Below the pieces are notes generated by a model that was given only the letters and a program-made list of their open reading frames with translations, was not told the DNA's origin and did no database searches. A stretch of 64,000 bases of DNA, from contig NZ_WVUH01000004.1 of assembly GCF_017614955.1 (NCBI RefSeq), positions 1-64,000 on the forward strand, in the 5' to 3' direction. How positions within the stretch are numbered: position 1 is the stretch's first letter; the number at the start of each line of letters is the position of its first letter. The position numbers and the translations under genes were made by a program. Origin of the DNA: Micromonospora echinofusca. Lineage in GTDB: Bacteria > Actinomycetota > Actinomycetes > Mycobacteriales > Micromonosporaceae. This document shows positions 1 through 9,216 of the stretch, one piece after another.

Positions 1-45
1 CGCCCGGCCCGGCCCGGCCGCCGAACCGACGCAGGGAGCGCCTGA
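1..45 (+). CDS. 3' end of upstream gene, probably nuoG (partial)
   Basis: The open frame entering from the left edge ends with TGA at 43-45, and this stop shares one base with the ATG of nuoH (TGATG). Only about 14 codons are visible and they are not diagnostic. That it is the end of nuoG is inferred from the usual nuoG-nuoH order of complex I operons, not from sequence. Confidence 0.45.
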   Translation, partial: RPARPGRRTDAGSA

Positions 46-1010
46 TGCCGCTCTGGCTGGAGCTGACCGTGCGGGTGGTGGCCGTGGTCGCCGCCTTCCT
101 CGTGCTGCCGCTGGTCATCGGGCAGATCGAGCACAAGGTGATGGCGCACATGCAGGGCCGGCTCGGCCCGATGTACGCCGGTGGGTTCCACGGGTGGGCC
201 CAGCTCGTCGCCGACGGCATCAAGTTCGTGCAGAAGGAGGATGTCACCCCGCGCGAGGCGGACCGGGCGGTGTTCCGGCTCGCCCCGGTGGTGGCACTGG
301 TGCCCTACCTGCTCGCCCTGCTGGTGATCCCGCTCGGCCCGGGTGACCTGGTCGGGCAGCCACTCGACATCGGCCTGTTCTTCGTGCTCGCCGTGGTCGG
401 GGTGGGCGTGGTCGCGGTCCTGATGTCCGCGTGGGCGTCGGCCAACAAGTACAGCCTGCTCGGCGGGCTGCGTGGCGCGGCCCAGCTGCTCGGGTACGAA
501 CTGCCGCTGGTGCTCGCCGCCGCGAGCGTGGCGATGGCGGCCGGCACGCTCAGCCTGCCCGGGATCGTCGAGGCGTGGCGGCCGTGGTGGCTGCTCTGGC
601 AGGCCCCGGCGCTGTTCGTCTTCTTCGTCGCCGGGCTGGCCGAGATCCGGCGCCCCCCGTTCGACATGCCGATCGCCGACTCCGAGCTGGTCTTCGGCTA
701 CCTGACCGAGTACACCGGGCTGCGCTTCGCGTTCTTCCTGCTCGCCGAGTACGTCGGCATCGTGGTGATCGCCGCGCTCACCACCGTGCTCTTCCTCGGT
801 GGCTGGCAGGGCCCGTTCGGCGACGAGTACCTGGGCTGGCTCTGGACCCTGCTCAAGGTCTTCGCCGTGTCCTTCGTGGTCATGTGGTTCCGGGTGGCGT
901 ACCCCCGGTTGCGCGAGGACCAGTTGCAGCGGCTCTGCTGGCTGGTGCTGGTACCGGTCGCGCTCGGCCAACTCGTGCTCACCGCCGCCGTACGGGTGGC
1001 GCTGGACTGA
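45..1010 (+). CDS. nuoH: NADH-quinone oxidoreductase subunit H
   Basis: Membrane subunit of respiratory complex I that joins the peripheral arm to the proton-pumping arm and helps form the quinone site. The 321-residue protein has about eight hydrophobic segments and the family signatures: E29-H-K followed by R39-L-G-P42 near the N-terminus, and the loop E200-I-R-R-P-P-F-D207. Length is normal for the family. The ATG overlaps the preceding stop by one base, so it is translationally coupled to the upstream gene. Unlike in a typical nuo operon, nuoI does not follow directly: a convergent gene ends only 25 bp downstream, and nuoI starts about 3.3 kb later. Confidence 0.97.
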   Translation: MPLWLELTVRVVAVVAAFLVLPLVIGQIEHKVMAHMQGRLGPMYAGGFHGWAQLVADGIKFVQKEDVTPREADRAVFRLAPVVALVPYLLALLVIPLGPGDLVGQPLDIGLFFVLAVVGVGVVAVLMSAWASANKYSLLGGLRGAAQLLGYELPLVLAAASVAMAAGTLSLPGIVEAWRPWWLLWQAPALFVFFVAGLAEIRRPPFDMPIADSELVFGYLTEYTGLRFAFFLLAEYVGIVVIAALTTVLFLGGWQGPFGDEYLGWLWTLLKVFAVSFVVMWFRVAYPRLREDQLQRLCWLVLVPVALGQLVLTAAVRVALD

Positions 1011-1035
1011 GCACCACCCGTACGGCGCTGCATCG

Positions 1036-3624
1036 CTAGCGGGCCAGGTGGGACGTCTGGCGGCGGGTGACCGCTGGTGCGGTCCTCGCCGTGCCGGCCG
1101 TACCGCTGGTGGCGGTCACGGTGCCGAATCGGGGTGTGCTGGTGGTGCAGGTGGTGCCGGGGGTGATGGTGACCGGGGTGGTGGTCTGGCCGGCGGTGAC
1201 CTGGACGGTGTGGGTGCGGACGATCCGGCGCAGTGGTCCGGTGGTGACGGTGCGGGTGTACCAGCAGGAACCGGTGCCGGTGGTGTAGCGGATGTAGACC
1301 GGGCCGGTGTTGAGTCCGCCGAGGTGGGGCTGTTCGGGGGTGGCGGTGGCGAGCAGGTCACCGGTGGTGGGGTGGTATGCCTGGGCGGTCCACTGGGTTG
1401 GTGCGTTGGTGACCGTGAGCGGGATTTTTCCTTCCGGGCCGAGTGCCATGTCGTACTGGCGGGTCGAGTCGGCGGTCACCTGGATCAGGGTGGCGGTATA
1501 CCGGTCGGTCGCCGGGCCGGACCAGGTCGCCGCGTACGTCCCGGTGTTTCGGCCGAAGAAGCGCAACGGCCAGCGGTATGGCCCGAGATCGACGAAGATG
1601 TACCGGCCGTCCGGCCCGGCGCAGGTCGAGCCATCAGCGCCGAGCAGGTCGGGGTGCCCGCCGTACACCTCGACGCAGCCCGCCAGGGGCGCCCCGGTTG
1701 CCTGGTCGGTGATGGTGCCGGTGACCGTGCCCGCCCGATCGAGCCGGATCTCCGCAATGGTGGTGTCCACCCCGACCGTCCCCTGGAAGACCACCGCCTC
1801 GCGGCGGTCTCCGGTCCCACCGGTCGCGCCGACCCACTGCGCTCCTAGCGTCCTTGACGAGGCGGACAGTGCCCCGGCGGCGAAGAGGTGCACGGCGGTG
1901 GCAGGCAACGGGCCGATGGCGACCTCGCCGAGGTTGTCGGAGCAGTGGGCGACGGCAGGGCCCGGGAGTTGCCCGGCTGGAGCTGCGGACACCGCATAGA
2001 TGCAACTGTTGCGTACCGGACTTCCGTCCGAGCGTTCCACGATCCGGGTGCGCAGAACCGCCCCCGGCTTGAGCCGGACGGTCCGGCGGGTGGTCTCACC
2101 CGCGACGACCGGAAGCCCGGTCAGCTGCTGTCCGAAGTACTCCGGCTCGACGCCCTCGGTCTTGGCGTCGACCGTGCGGTACCAGAGCCACGGGAAGTGG
2201 TACTTCCCGTCGGTGGCGTTGCACCGGACGTCGCCGTTGGCCGCCATACAGATGTCGGTCATCGGCGCGCCGGTGGTGTCGTCGAGCACAGTGAGTTCAA
2301 GCGCGGCCGGGGCGCGGAGGACCTCGTCCCGGGTCACGTTCTGGCCGTCGCCCAGCGACACCTTCTCGGCCTCGGCCGCCGTGTAACGCTGCGGGAACCA
2401 CTGGGTCACGTTCGCGCGGGACCCGCCCGTGGTGGGGCGCTCGACCCGTGCGGAGAAGCGGTAGTCCCCCGCTGGTAGCCGGGGGAGACGGTACGAGCCG
2501 TCCGCAGCGACCGGGACGGTCACCTGCCAGCCAGCGGTTATCGCCTGGGCGTACACGGAAACCGGATCCACGGGTGGTCCACCGGTGTAGTCGATGATCC
2601 GACCGGCCACCGAAGCCCCCGCATGAGGACCGTCGCCGACCAGCACATCCGCGGTAGCGGTCTGCCCGATGGCCAGTTGGTAGAGCGCCGATCCGTCCAC
2701 GGTCGCCGAACTCGGCGCCCAGACCGGGGCCGACCCCGGACGTTGGAGAACCACCCGGTATCCCGAGCCCAGGTTGGGTCGTAGCGCCGTCCGGTAGCGC
2801 CCGGTGCCGTCGGTGCAGGTCTCGGTCGCGAGGAACCACGGGAACTCGTAGACGGTGAGGCAGACGCCGGGCAGCCCGGCGCCGGTGGCAGCGTCCCGGA
2901 CCAGGCCGGTGAGGGTGCCCCGGCTCGCCACCGGCATCGGTTCGACCGCCCGGAAACGTTCGTCGAGCACGATCTCGCCGCCAGCGGTGACCTGGTAGGT
3001 CCCGGCCGTACTCTGGCTGGCGGCGCCCGGGAACCACTGCCCCGGGTACCCGTCACCGACGACGGATATCTGGTAGCTGCCCTGCGGCAGGTTGGAGAAG
3101 CGGTAGTGGCCGTCCATCGTTGCGCGGGCGGAGACCACATTGTCGGGCGAGAGGCCGCCCACCCGGTGCGCCCGTAACTCGACCATGGCGGCCGGCGATC
3201 CGTCCTGTCGGAACACCCGGCCCCGGAGCGTGCCGGCGTACCGGGTGATCGCGAGGTCGGCCCGGGTGGGGTTGGTGGTGTCCGGGTAGACGAAGGCTCC
3301 GCTGCCGAAGTCGCCGCCCCGGGGGTACCACCGCTCCGCGTACCCGGTGGCCCGGACCCGTACCCAGTAGCGGTTGAACGTGACCGGGCTGTGGAACACG
3401 TACCTGCCGAGGCTGTCCGTGCAGGTCTCGTGGTCGACGGCGAGGGGTGTGCTCAGCAGCGCGACGCAGGCCCCGGCGACCGGCTGGCGGGTGTCGAGGT
3501 CGGTGATGGTGCCCTGGATGACCGGTGTCTCGGCGGCCTGGGCGGAGGTGGGGGCGGTCAGCAGACTGATGGTGACGATACCCACGAGCAGACGGGCGAG
3601 CCGTCGCCGGGTGCTACCCCGCAT
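1036..3624 (-). CDS. large secreted protein with repeated carboxypeptidase-regulatory-like (Ig-fold) domains
   Basis: 862 residues with a Sec-type signal peptide: basic start (RGSTRRRLAR), hydrophobic core, then APTSAQAAE near residue 32. The mature part is about seven tandem modules that each begin with G-T/V-x-G-x-V/I and contain a D-G-x-Y-x-F/L turn, as in the CarboxypepD_reg-like/SdrD-B family of Ig-like beta-sandwiches. Many modules carry a cysteine pair (for example C-V-A-L ... E-T-C-T-D), suggesting disulphides outside the cell. No catalytic domain, LPXTG signal or C-terminal membrane anchor is visible, and the tail is Thr/Ser-rich. AAGGG lies 8 nt before the ATG. Its position, antiparallel inside the nuo operon, suggests insertion. 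The exact role (surface or matrix protein, or binding module) is unknown. Confidence 0.85.
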   Translation of the reverse strand: MRGSTRRRLARLLVGIVTISLLTAPTSAQAAETPVIQGTITDLDTRQPVAGACVALLSTPLAVDHETCTDSLGRYVFHSPVTFNRYWVRVRATGYAERWYPRGGDFGSGAFVYPDTTNPTRADLAITRYAGTLRGRVFRQDGSPAAMVELRAHRVGGLSPDNVVSARATMDGHYRFSNLPQGSYQISVVGDGYPGQWFPGAASQSTAGTYQVTAGGEIVLDERFRAVEPMPVASRGTLTGLVRDAATGAGLPGVCLTVYEFPWFLATETCTDGTGRYRTALRPNLGSGYRVVLQRPGSAPVWAPSSATVDGSALYQLAIGQTATADVLVGDGPHAGASVAGRIIDYTGGPPVDPVSVYAQAITAGWQVTVPVAADGSYRLPRLPAGDYRFSARVERPTTGGSRANVTQWFPQRYTAAEAEKVSLGDGQNVTRDEVLRAPAALELTVLDDTTGAPMTDICMAANGDVRCNATDGKYHFPWLWYRTVDAKTEGVEPEYFGQQLTGLPVVAGETTRRTVRLKPGAVLRTRIVERSDGSPVRNSCIYAVSAAPAGQLPGPAVAHCSDNLGEVAIGPLPATAVHLFAAGALSASSRTLGAQWVGATGGTGDRREAVVFQGTVGVDTTIAEIRLDRAGTVTGTITDQATGAPLAGCVEVYGGHPDLLGADGSTCAGPDGRYIFVDLGPYRWPLRFFGRNTGTYAATWSGPATDRYTATLIQVTADSTRQYDMALGPEGKIPLTVTNAPTQWTAQAYHPTTGDLLATATPEQPHLGGLNTGPVYIRYTTGTGSCWYTRTVTTGPLRRIVRTHTVQVTAGQTTTPVTITPGTTCTTSTPRFGTVTATSGTAGTARTAPAVTRRQTSHLAR

Positions 3625-3764
3625 CTGAGTCCCTTCGATTGGGGTCGATTTTTAAAGCACTGTTGCATGGCCTGGCCAGCCTTGGGTCGGCCCACCGTAG
3701 TCGATCTTCAACTCCGGCACCGCCCCGATTCCGGGGTCACCGCCCTGACCGGCCGAACGTCGCC

Positions 3765-3770
3765 TAGGCT
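3765..3770 (+). promoter_or_regulatory. candidate -10 box of a leaderless promoter
   Basis: TAGGCT matches the actinobacterial TANNNT -10 pattern and lies 7 nt before the ATG at 3778, so transcription would start at or next to the start codon. No ribosome-binding site is visible for this gene. The -35 match is weak. Confidence 0.4.
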
Positions 3771-3777
3771 GCGCCGG

Positions 3778-4221
3778 ATGACCGACGTGGAGACCACGGC
3801 CCGGCGGTTCGTCGCCGACGTGTGGAACGGCAACCGCGAGGACTCGGCGTACGAGCTGGTCGCCGCCGACTGCCCGGGACCGGGCGGGGGCAGCGGCCCG
3901 GCGGCGGTCCTCGCCTGGCACCGTGACCTGCGGGCGGCCTTTCCCGACCTGCGCTACAAGATCGTCGACCTGGTGGCCGCCGGGAGCCGGGTCGCCCTGC
4001 ACTGGCGGGCCGCCGGCACCCAGCTCGGCACCTTCGGCCCGGTACCGCCGACCGGGCAGGTGGTCAGCTACTCGGGCGCCACGTTCCTGCGCTTCGACGG
4101 CGCCGGACTGATCAGCGACGTGTGGAGCGTCAACGAACTGTTCCAACTCCTCCAGCAGCTCGGCGTGGAGCTGCTGCCCCCGCCACTGCTGCCCCCGCCA
4201 CCCGGCAGCGGTCACGCCTGA
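3778..4221 (+). CDS. SnoaL-like / ester cyclase family protein (NTF2-like fold)
   Basis: 147 residues with the pattern of SnoaL-like proteins: an N-terminal helix with F-V-A-D-V-W-N-G-N, then [20 protein letters not shown]-x-x-G-T-F, P-P-T-G, and a final D-G-A-G-L-I-x-D-V-W strand. The family includes polyketide cyclases and many small-molecule-binding proteins of unknown role, so no substrate can be assigned. The last 25 residues are Pro/Leu-rich and lie outside the fold. The ATG at 3778 is preferred over longer in-frame extensions because the domain begins there and a TAGGCT box sits 7 nt upstream. It lies between the secreted protein gene and nuoI, in the stretch that splits the nuo operon. 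Confidence 0.8.
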   Translation: MTDVETTARRFVADVWNGNREDSAYELVAADCPGPGGGSGPAAVLAWHRDLRAAFPDLRYKIVDLVAAGSRVALHWRAAGTQLGTFGPVPPTGQVVSYSGATFLRFDGAGLISDVWSVNELFQLLQQLGVELLPPPLLPPPPGSGHA

Positions 4222-4285
4222 GGAGCCACGGCGAAGTGCCGGGTGGTGGTCGCGTACGCCGGGGGCACAGGGCAGGATGAACGCC

Positions 4286-4888
4286 ATGACCGAGCGCAGC
4301 GAGCGGGGTTTTCCCGGCGAAGGGCTGGCGAAGGGGCTGGCGGTCACCTTCAAGACGATGACCCGCCGCGCCACCACCCAGCAGTACCCGGACGTCGCCC
4401 CCGAACTGCCGCCCCGCTCGCGCGGGGTGATCGCGCTGCTCGCGGAGAACTGCACGGTCTGCATGCTCTGCGCCCGGGAGTGTCCGGACTGGTGCATCTA
4501 CATCGACTCGCACAAGGAGGAGGTGGCGGTCCCCGGCGCCGCCCGTCCCCGGCAGCGGAACGTCCTGGACCGCTTCGACATCGACTTCTCGCTCTGCATG
4601 TACTGCGGCATCTGCGTCGAGGTCTGCCCGTTCGACGCGCTCTACTGGTCGCCGGAGTTCGAGTACGCCGAGTACGACATCCGCGACCTGCTGCACGACA
4701 AGGAGCACCTCGGCGAGTGGATGGCCACCGTGCCACCACCACCCGCGCACGACCGCAACGGGGAGCCGGCCAAGGAGGAGACCACCGCAGCGCGCAAGGC
4801 CGCGCCGGGCGCGCCGTCCGCCGCCCGTCCCGCTGCTGCCCGGGTACGCCCCGAGCCCGGCCCCGCCGCCGGTGGGGAGGCGTCGTGA
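4286..4888 (+). CDS. nuoI: NADH-quinone oxidoreductase subunit I (2x[4Fe-4S] ferredoxin-type)
   Basis: Carries the two tetranuclear iron-sulphur clusters that pass electrons toward the quinone site of complex I. Both Cys motifs are complete: C56-x2-C59-x2-C62-x3-C66-P and C104-x2-C107-x2-C110-x3-C114-P. The protein is 200 residues long, with an Ala/Pro-rich tail after about residue 150 that is not part of the ferredoxin fold. An in-frame ATG at 4277 would add three residues. I prefer 4286 because a CAGGAT -10-like box at 4273-4278 would overlap the earlier ATG; this is not certain. Since two unrelated genes separate it from nuoH, nuoI-N must be driven by a local promoter or by read-through. 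The 3' end overlaps nuoJ by 4 bp. Confidence 0.95.
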   Translation: MTERSERGFPGEGLAKGLAVTFKTMTRRATTQQYPDVAPELPPRSRGVIALLAENCTVCMLCARECPDWCIYIDSHKEEVAVPGAARPRQRNVLDRFDIDFSLCMYCGICVEVCPFDALYWSPEFEYAEYDIRDLLHDKEHLGEWMATVPPPPAHDRNGEPAKEETTAARKAAPGAPSAARPAAARVRPEPGPAAGGEAS

Positions 4889-5388
4889 CCGGGGCGGACG
4901 TCCTGCTGGTCGCCCTCGGGGCGCTGGCCGTCGGTGCCGGTGCCCTGGTGGTGACGACGAAACACCTGGTCCGCGCCGGCCTCTACCTGGTGGTCTGCCT
5001 CGGGGCGTTGGCCGGGCTGTACCTGGTGCTCACCGCCGAACTGGTCGCCTGGGTGCAGGTGCTGATCTACGTCGGTGCGGTGGTGGTGCTGCTGCTCTTC
5101 GCGGTGATGCTGACCCGGGCCCCGATCGGTGCCTCGGACGACCTGGACCGGCCCGGCTGGCCGGCCGCGCTCGTCGGCGGCGGCAGCGGCCTCGGTCTGG
5201 CCGTCCTGCTGGTCGACGCGTACCGCTGGACCCGGGTCGACCTGCCCGAGGCCGGTACCGCCGAGCGGCTCGGCTCGGCCGTCTTCGGTTCCTGGGTACT
5301 GCCGTTCGAGCTGCTGTCGATCCTGCTGCTGGCCGCCCTGGTCGGCGCGATCGTGATCTCCCGACCGGAGATCGGGCGGCGCCCGTGA
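4885..5388 (+). CDS. nuoJ: NADH-quinone oxidoreductase subunit J
   Basis: Small membrane subunit of complex I beside NuoK, with a pi-bulge helix that couples quinone reduction to proton pumping in known structures. The 167 residues contain five hydrophobic segments. The conserved stretch A-x-Y-L-V-V/L ... [15 protein letters not shown] is present, where YVGA marks the family. The GTG start lies inside the nuoI stop (GTGA), and the nuoJ stop overlaps nuoK the same way, so translation is expected to be coupled. Confidence 0.95.
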   Translation: MTGADVLLVALGALAVGAGALVVTTKHLVRAGLYLVVCLGALAGLYLVLTAELVAWVQVLIYVGAVVVLLLFAVMLTRAPIGASDDLDRPGWPAALVGGGSGLGLAVLLVDAYRWTRVDLPEAGTAERLGSAVFGSWVLPFELLSILLLAALVGAIVISRPEIGRRP

Positions 5389-5759
5389 GACCGGTCGTCC
5401 CGTATGTCACCGCCGCCCTCCTCTTCGGCCTCGGCGTGTACGGCGTCCTGCGCCGCCGCAACGCCGTCCTGGTGCTGATGGCGGTCGAGTTGATGCTCAA
5501 CGCGGTCAACCTGGTCCTGGTCACCACCGACACCACGGTCCGCGCCACGCTCCCGCACGGCGGGCAGGTCTTCGCGCTCTTCGTGATCGTGCTGGCCGCC
5601 GCCGAGATCGGGGTCGGGCTGGCCATCGTGCTTCAGCTCTACCGGCTGCGGGCCACCGTCGCGGTCGACGCGATCCCCCTGGCCGGGGCCGACGGGTCAC
5701 CGGCACCCGCAGACCCCGAGCCGACGACCGCCGGTGCGGACGAGGTGGTGCAGGCGTGA
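5385..5759 (+). CDS. nuoK: NADH-quinone oxidoreductase subunit K
   Basis: Three-helix membrane subunit homologous to MrpC. The conserved membrane glutamates are visible in the second helix ([12 protein letters not shown]) and the third ([10 protein letters not shown]). At 124 residues it is about 25 longer than the usual 99-100, because of a Pro/Ala/Asp-rich cytoplasmic tail after the last helix. GTG start with 4-bp overlaps at both ends. Confidence 0.95.
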   Translation: MRPVVPYVTAALLFGLGVYGVLRRRNAVLVLMAVELMLNAVNLVLVTTDTTVRATLPHGGQVFALFVIVLAAAEIGVGLAIVLQLYRLRATVAVDAIPLAGADGSPAPADPEPTTAGADEVVQA

Positions 5760-7711
5760 CCCGCGTACTCGGACCGCTGCTGCCCGCCGTACCCTTCGTC
5801 GCCGCCCTGGTCGGGCTGCTGCTGCCGCCCGCGCCGCAACGCCGCAGCACCCGGGGCCGGGGCCGGGTCGACGGTGGCGACCGGGCCCGGACGGTGGCGA
5901 TCGCCCTCGGGCTCACCGGCGCGGCCGGTGCCCTGCTCGTCGCGCTGGCCCTGCTGGTCACGGTGGACGGTCCGGTCGAGACGTCCCGGGAGTGGGTCGA
6001 CCTCGGTGGCCTGTCGGTCACCCTCGGCTTCCGGCTCGATCCGGTCGCCGCCCTGGTCGCGGTGGCGGTCGCGGCGGTCGCCCTGGCCGTGCAGGTCTAC
6101 TCGGTCGCCTACCTGCACCGGGGACCCGACGACGTCGACCTCGACGTCGACCACCGGTACCCGCCCTACGCCGCCCAGATCAGCCTCTTCACCGCCGCCA
6201 TGCTGCTGGTCGTGGTCGCCGGTGACCTGATCATGCTGCTGGTCGGGTGGGAGGTGATGGGCATCTGCTCCTACCTGCTCATCGCCCACGACCGTCGACT
6301 GCCGGAGGCCCCGGCGGCGGCGATGAAGGCGTTCCTGGTGACCCGGGTCGGTGACGTCGGTTTCCTGCTCGGCATCGCGCTGCTCGGCGTCTCCGCCGGC
6401 AGTTTCCGGATCGCCGACGTGCTCGCCCACGACCATCCGACCGGTACCCTCACCGCCGCCTGTCTGCTGCTGCTCGCCGGGGTGGCCGGCAAGAGCGCCC
6501 AGTTCCCGCTGCACACCTGGCTGCCGGACGCGATGGCCGGCCCCACCCCGATCTCCGCGCTGATCCACGCGGCGACCATGGTGGCCGCCGGCATCTACGC
6601 GGTGACCCGGCTCTACCCGCTCTTCGAACAGGCCCCCGTCGCGTTGACCGTGCTCGGCGTGATGGGCGCGGTCACCCTGCTGCTCGGCGCGTTCGCGGCC
6701 ACCGCCCAGGACGACCTGAAACGGGTCCTCGCCTGGTCCACCGTCTCCCAGATCGGGTACCTGGCCGGCGCGCTCGCCGTCGGCTCCCCGCCGGCCGCAC
6801 TGTTCCACCTGCTCAGCCACGCCGCGTTCAAGGCGCTGCTGTTCCTGGCCGCCGGGGCCGTCATCCACGCCGTGGGCAGCACCCTGATGTCCACCATGGG
6901 CGGGCTGCGCCGGGGGATGCCGGTCATCTTCTGGTGCACGGTCGTCGGCCTGGGCGCCCTGGCCGGGGTGCCACCCCTGTCCGGGTTCTGGAGCAAGGAC
7001 GGCATCCTCGCGGTCGCCGAGGCGGCCCGGCACGGCGCCGGCCCCACCCCCGGCTGGGTCGGCTGGCTGGTCTGGCTGGCCGGGCTGCTCGGCGTCGCGG
7101 TCACCGCCTGGTACGCCACCCGGCTGCTGCTGCGCACCTTCCTCGGCGACCCCCGGCTGCCGGACACCCACCCGCACGACCCGCCGGCCCTGATGCGCTG
7201 GCCGGTGCTGCTGCTCGCGGTCCCGGCCGCCCTGTTCGGCCTGGCCGGTTTCCTGCCCGCCGTCACCGACCGGCTCACCTCCGGCGCCGGCCCGGCCCCC
7301 CTCGCGGCCGGCGGCGAACTGAACCACGTCGGCCCCGGCCTGCTGCTCCCGCTGGTGCTGCTCGCCGTCGGGGCCGGCGGCGCCTGGTGGATGTGGCGCC
7401 GCGACCCGGCCGCCGACCCGGCGGACCACCTGGGGCCGCTGCGGCCGGTGTTCGCCCGGGCGTTCCGGCTCGACGACCTCCAGCACACCCTCGTGGTACG
7501 CCCCGTGCGCGCGCTCGGCCGACTCGCCCGACGCGGCGACGAGGTGGTGGTCGACGGCCTCGTCGAGGGCACCGGCCGGGCCACCGGCGGGCTCGGCCGG
7601 GGACTGGCCGCCCTGCACCGGGCGGCCCTGCCCCGGGCCGTCGCCGTACTGCTCGCCGGGGTGCTGCTGCTCGGCCTCGCCGCCGTCCTGCTCACCGGAG
7701 GTGCGGCGTGA
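5756..7711 (+). CDS. nuoL: NADH-quinone oxidoreductase subunit L (antiporter-like)
   Basis: Distal proton-pumping subunit of complex I, related to Mrp antiporters. The 651 residues hold about 16 hydrophobic segments. Key family residues are visible: the Glu of [12 protein letters not shown], the Lys of [16 protein letters not shown], the H-A-A-T-M-V-A-A-G helix, and the Lys of W-S-K-D-G-I-L. The C-terminal part has the expected amphipathic lateral helix region. GTG start inside the nuoK stop, with a 4-bp overlap to nuoM. Confidence 0.96.
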   Translation: MTRVLGPLLPAVPFVAALVGLLLPPAPQRRSTRGRGRVDGGDRARTVAIALGLTGAAGALLVALALLVTVDGPVETSREWVDLGGLSVTLGFRLDPVAALVAVAVAAVALAVQVYSVAYLHRGPDDVDLDVDHRYPPYAAQISLFTAAMLLVVVAGDLIMLLVGWEVMGICSYLLIAHDRRLPEAPAAAMKAFLVTRVGDVGFLLGIALLGVSAGSFRIADVLAHDHPTGTLTAACLLLLAGVAGKSAQFPLHTWLPDAMAGPTPISALIHAATMVAAGIYAVTRLYPLFEQAPVALTVLGVMGAVTLLLGAFAATAQDDLKRVLAWSTVSQIGYLAGALAVGSPPAALFHLLSHAAFKALLFLAAGAVIHAVGSTLMSTMGGLRRGMPVIFWCTVVGLGALAGVPPLSGFWSKDGILAVAEAARHGAGPTPGWVGWLVWLAGLLGVAVTAWYATRLLLRTFLGDPRLPDTHPHDPPALMRWPVLLLAVPAALFGLAGFLPAVTDRLTSGAGPAPLAAGGELNHVGPGLLLPLVLLAVGAGGAWWMWRRDPAADPADHLGPLRPVFARAFRLDDLQHTLVVRPVRALGRLARRGDEVVVDGLVEGTGRATGGLGRGLAALHRAALPRAVAVLLAGVLLLGLAAVLLTGGAA

Positions 7712-9216
7712 CCGTCCTGCTCGTTGCGGTCCTGGCCCTGCCACTGCTCGGGGCGCTGCTGACCGCCGCCCTACCCGCCCGCGCCGACCGGACCGCCCGG
7801 GCGGTCGGCACCGGTTTCGCCGCGCTCACCCTGCTGGCCGCCCTGCCCCTGGCCGCCGGCGACCGGGGCTGGTTCGCCTACACCACCGAGTCGCCTGCGA
7901 TCCGCCCCTGGCATCAGGTGGACCTGCCCTGGGTACCCGGGCTCGACCTGCGTTTCCACCTCGGCGTGGACGGCATCTCGTACCCGCTGGTGGTGCTCAC
8001 CGCCCTGCTCGTGCTGCTCTGCTGCGGGTACACGCTGTGGCGGGTACCCGACGGTGGGCCGGGCCGGCTGCTGGTCGCCCTGCTGCTGGTGGTCGAGGTC
8101 GGCCTGCTCGGCACCTTCCTCGCCCTGGACATGGTGCTCTTCCTGGTCTTCTTCGAGGTCGTGCTGCTGCCCATGTACGCGATGATCGCCGGCTGGGGCG
8201 GCGCCGACCGGCGCCGGGCGGCCCGGAAGTTCGCCCTGTACACGCTGCTCGGCTCGGTGCTGCTGCTGGTCGGGGTGTTCACCGTGGTCACCGCCGCCGG
8301 CACCGCCGACCTGGTCGCCCTGACCGGCGGCACCGGACTGTCCCGGGGCACCCAACTCGCCGCGTTCACCCTGCTCGCCCTCGCCTTCGCGGTGAAGAGC
8401 CCGCTCTGGCCGCTGCACACCTGGCTGCCCGACGCGCACACCCAGGCGCCCACCGTGGGCAGCGTCGTCCTCGCCGGGGTACTGCTCAAGATGGGCACCT
8501 ACGGTCTGATCCGGGTGGCCGTCGGGGTCGCCCCGGAAGGTGCCCGCTGGGCCGCCCCGGTGCTCGGCGTGCTCGCCGTCGCGGCGATCCTCGTCGGGTC
8601 GCTGGTCTGCCTCGCCCAGGACGAGCTGAAACGGCTCATCGCGTACTCCAGCGTCGGGCACATGGGTTTCGTGCTGCTCGGTGTCGCCACCCTCACCGCC
8701 ACCGGCCTCCAGGCCGCCCTGATCGGCAACATCGCGCACGGGGTGATCACCGGGCTGCTGTTCTTCCTCGCCGGGGCGGTCAAGGACCGGACCGGCACCG
8801 GGCTGCTCGCCGAACTCTCCGGGCTGCGGGAGACCGCGCCCCGCCTCGCCGGACTGCTCGCCTTCGCGGCGGTCGCCTCGCTCGGGCTGCCCGGCCTCGC
8901 CGGCTTCTGGGGCGAGGCGTTCGCGGTGGTCGCCGCCGTCCAGGTGGGCGGCCCGTTCTGGACCACCCTGGCGGTACTCGCCGCCGTCGGCGGGGCACTC
9001 ACCGCCGCGTACCTGCTCCGGCTGCTCCGCCGGGTCACCCACGGCCGGCCCACCCCGGCGGTCGCCCCGCTGGGCGCCGCACTGGCCCGCACCGAACTCG
9101 CCGCCTGGGCCCCGCTGGTGCTGCTCGCCCTGGTCATCGGCCTGGCCCCCGGTCTGGTGCTCGGCATGGCCGGTGACCCGGTCCAGGCACTCGTCGAGAG
9201 GGTGACGTCGCGATGA
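7708..9216 (+). CDS. nuoM: NADH-quinone oxidoreductase subunit M (antiporter-like)
   Basis: Middle antiporter-like proton-pumping subunit. 502 residues from the GTG that overlaps the nuoL stop. Family marks are F-F-E-V-V-L-L-P-M-Y with the TM5 Glu, [16 protein letters not shown] with the TM7 Lys, L-L-K-M-G-T-Y-G with the TM8 Lys, and the TM12 Glu of F-W-G-E-A-F. No deviation from a functional subunit is seen. Its stop overlaps the nuoN ATG (ATGA). Confidence 0.96.
   Translation: MTVLLVAVLALPLLGALLTAALPARADRTARAVGTGFAALTLLAALPLAAGDRGWFAYTTESPAIRPWHQVDLPWVPGLDLRFHLGVDGISYPLVVLTALLVLLCCGYTLWRVPDGGPGRLLVALLLVVEVGLLGTFLALDMVLFLVFFEVVLLPMYAMIAGWGGADRRRAARKFALYTLLGSVLLLVGVFTVVTAAGTADLVALTGGTGLSRGTQLAAFTLLALAFAVKSPLWPLHTWLPDAHTQAPTVGSVVLAGVLLKMGTYGLIRVAVGVAPEGARWAAPVLGVLAVAAILVGSLVCLAQDELKRLIAYSSVGHMGFVLLGVATLTATGLQAALIGNIAHGVITGLLFFLAGAVKDRTGTGLLAELSGLRETAPRLAGLLAFAAVASLGLPGLAGFWGEAFAVVAAVQVGGPFWTTLAVLAAVGGALTAAYLLRLLRRVTHGRPTPAVAPLGAALARTELAAWAPLVLLALVIGLAPGLVLGMAGDPVQALVERVTSR

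Noticed and set aside
3652-4497. Minus-strand open frame opposite the SnoaL-like gene and nuoI start
   Set aside because: The SnoaL-like and nuoI motifs are on the plus strand; the minus translation has no family features.
5639-7744. Minus-strand open frame of 701 codons opposite nuoL
   Set aside because: Gln/Gly/Glu-rich low-complexity translation typical of antisense frames in GC-rich genes.
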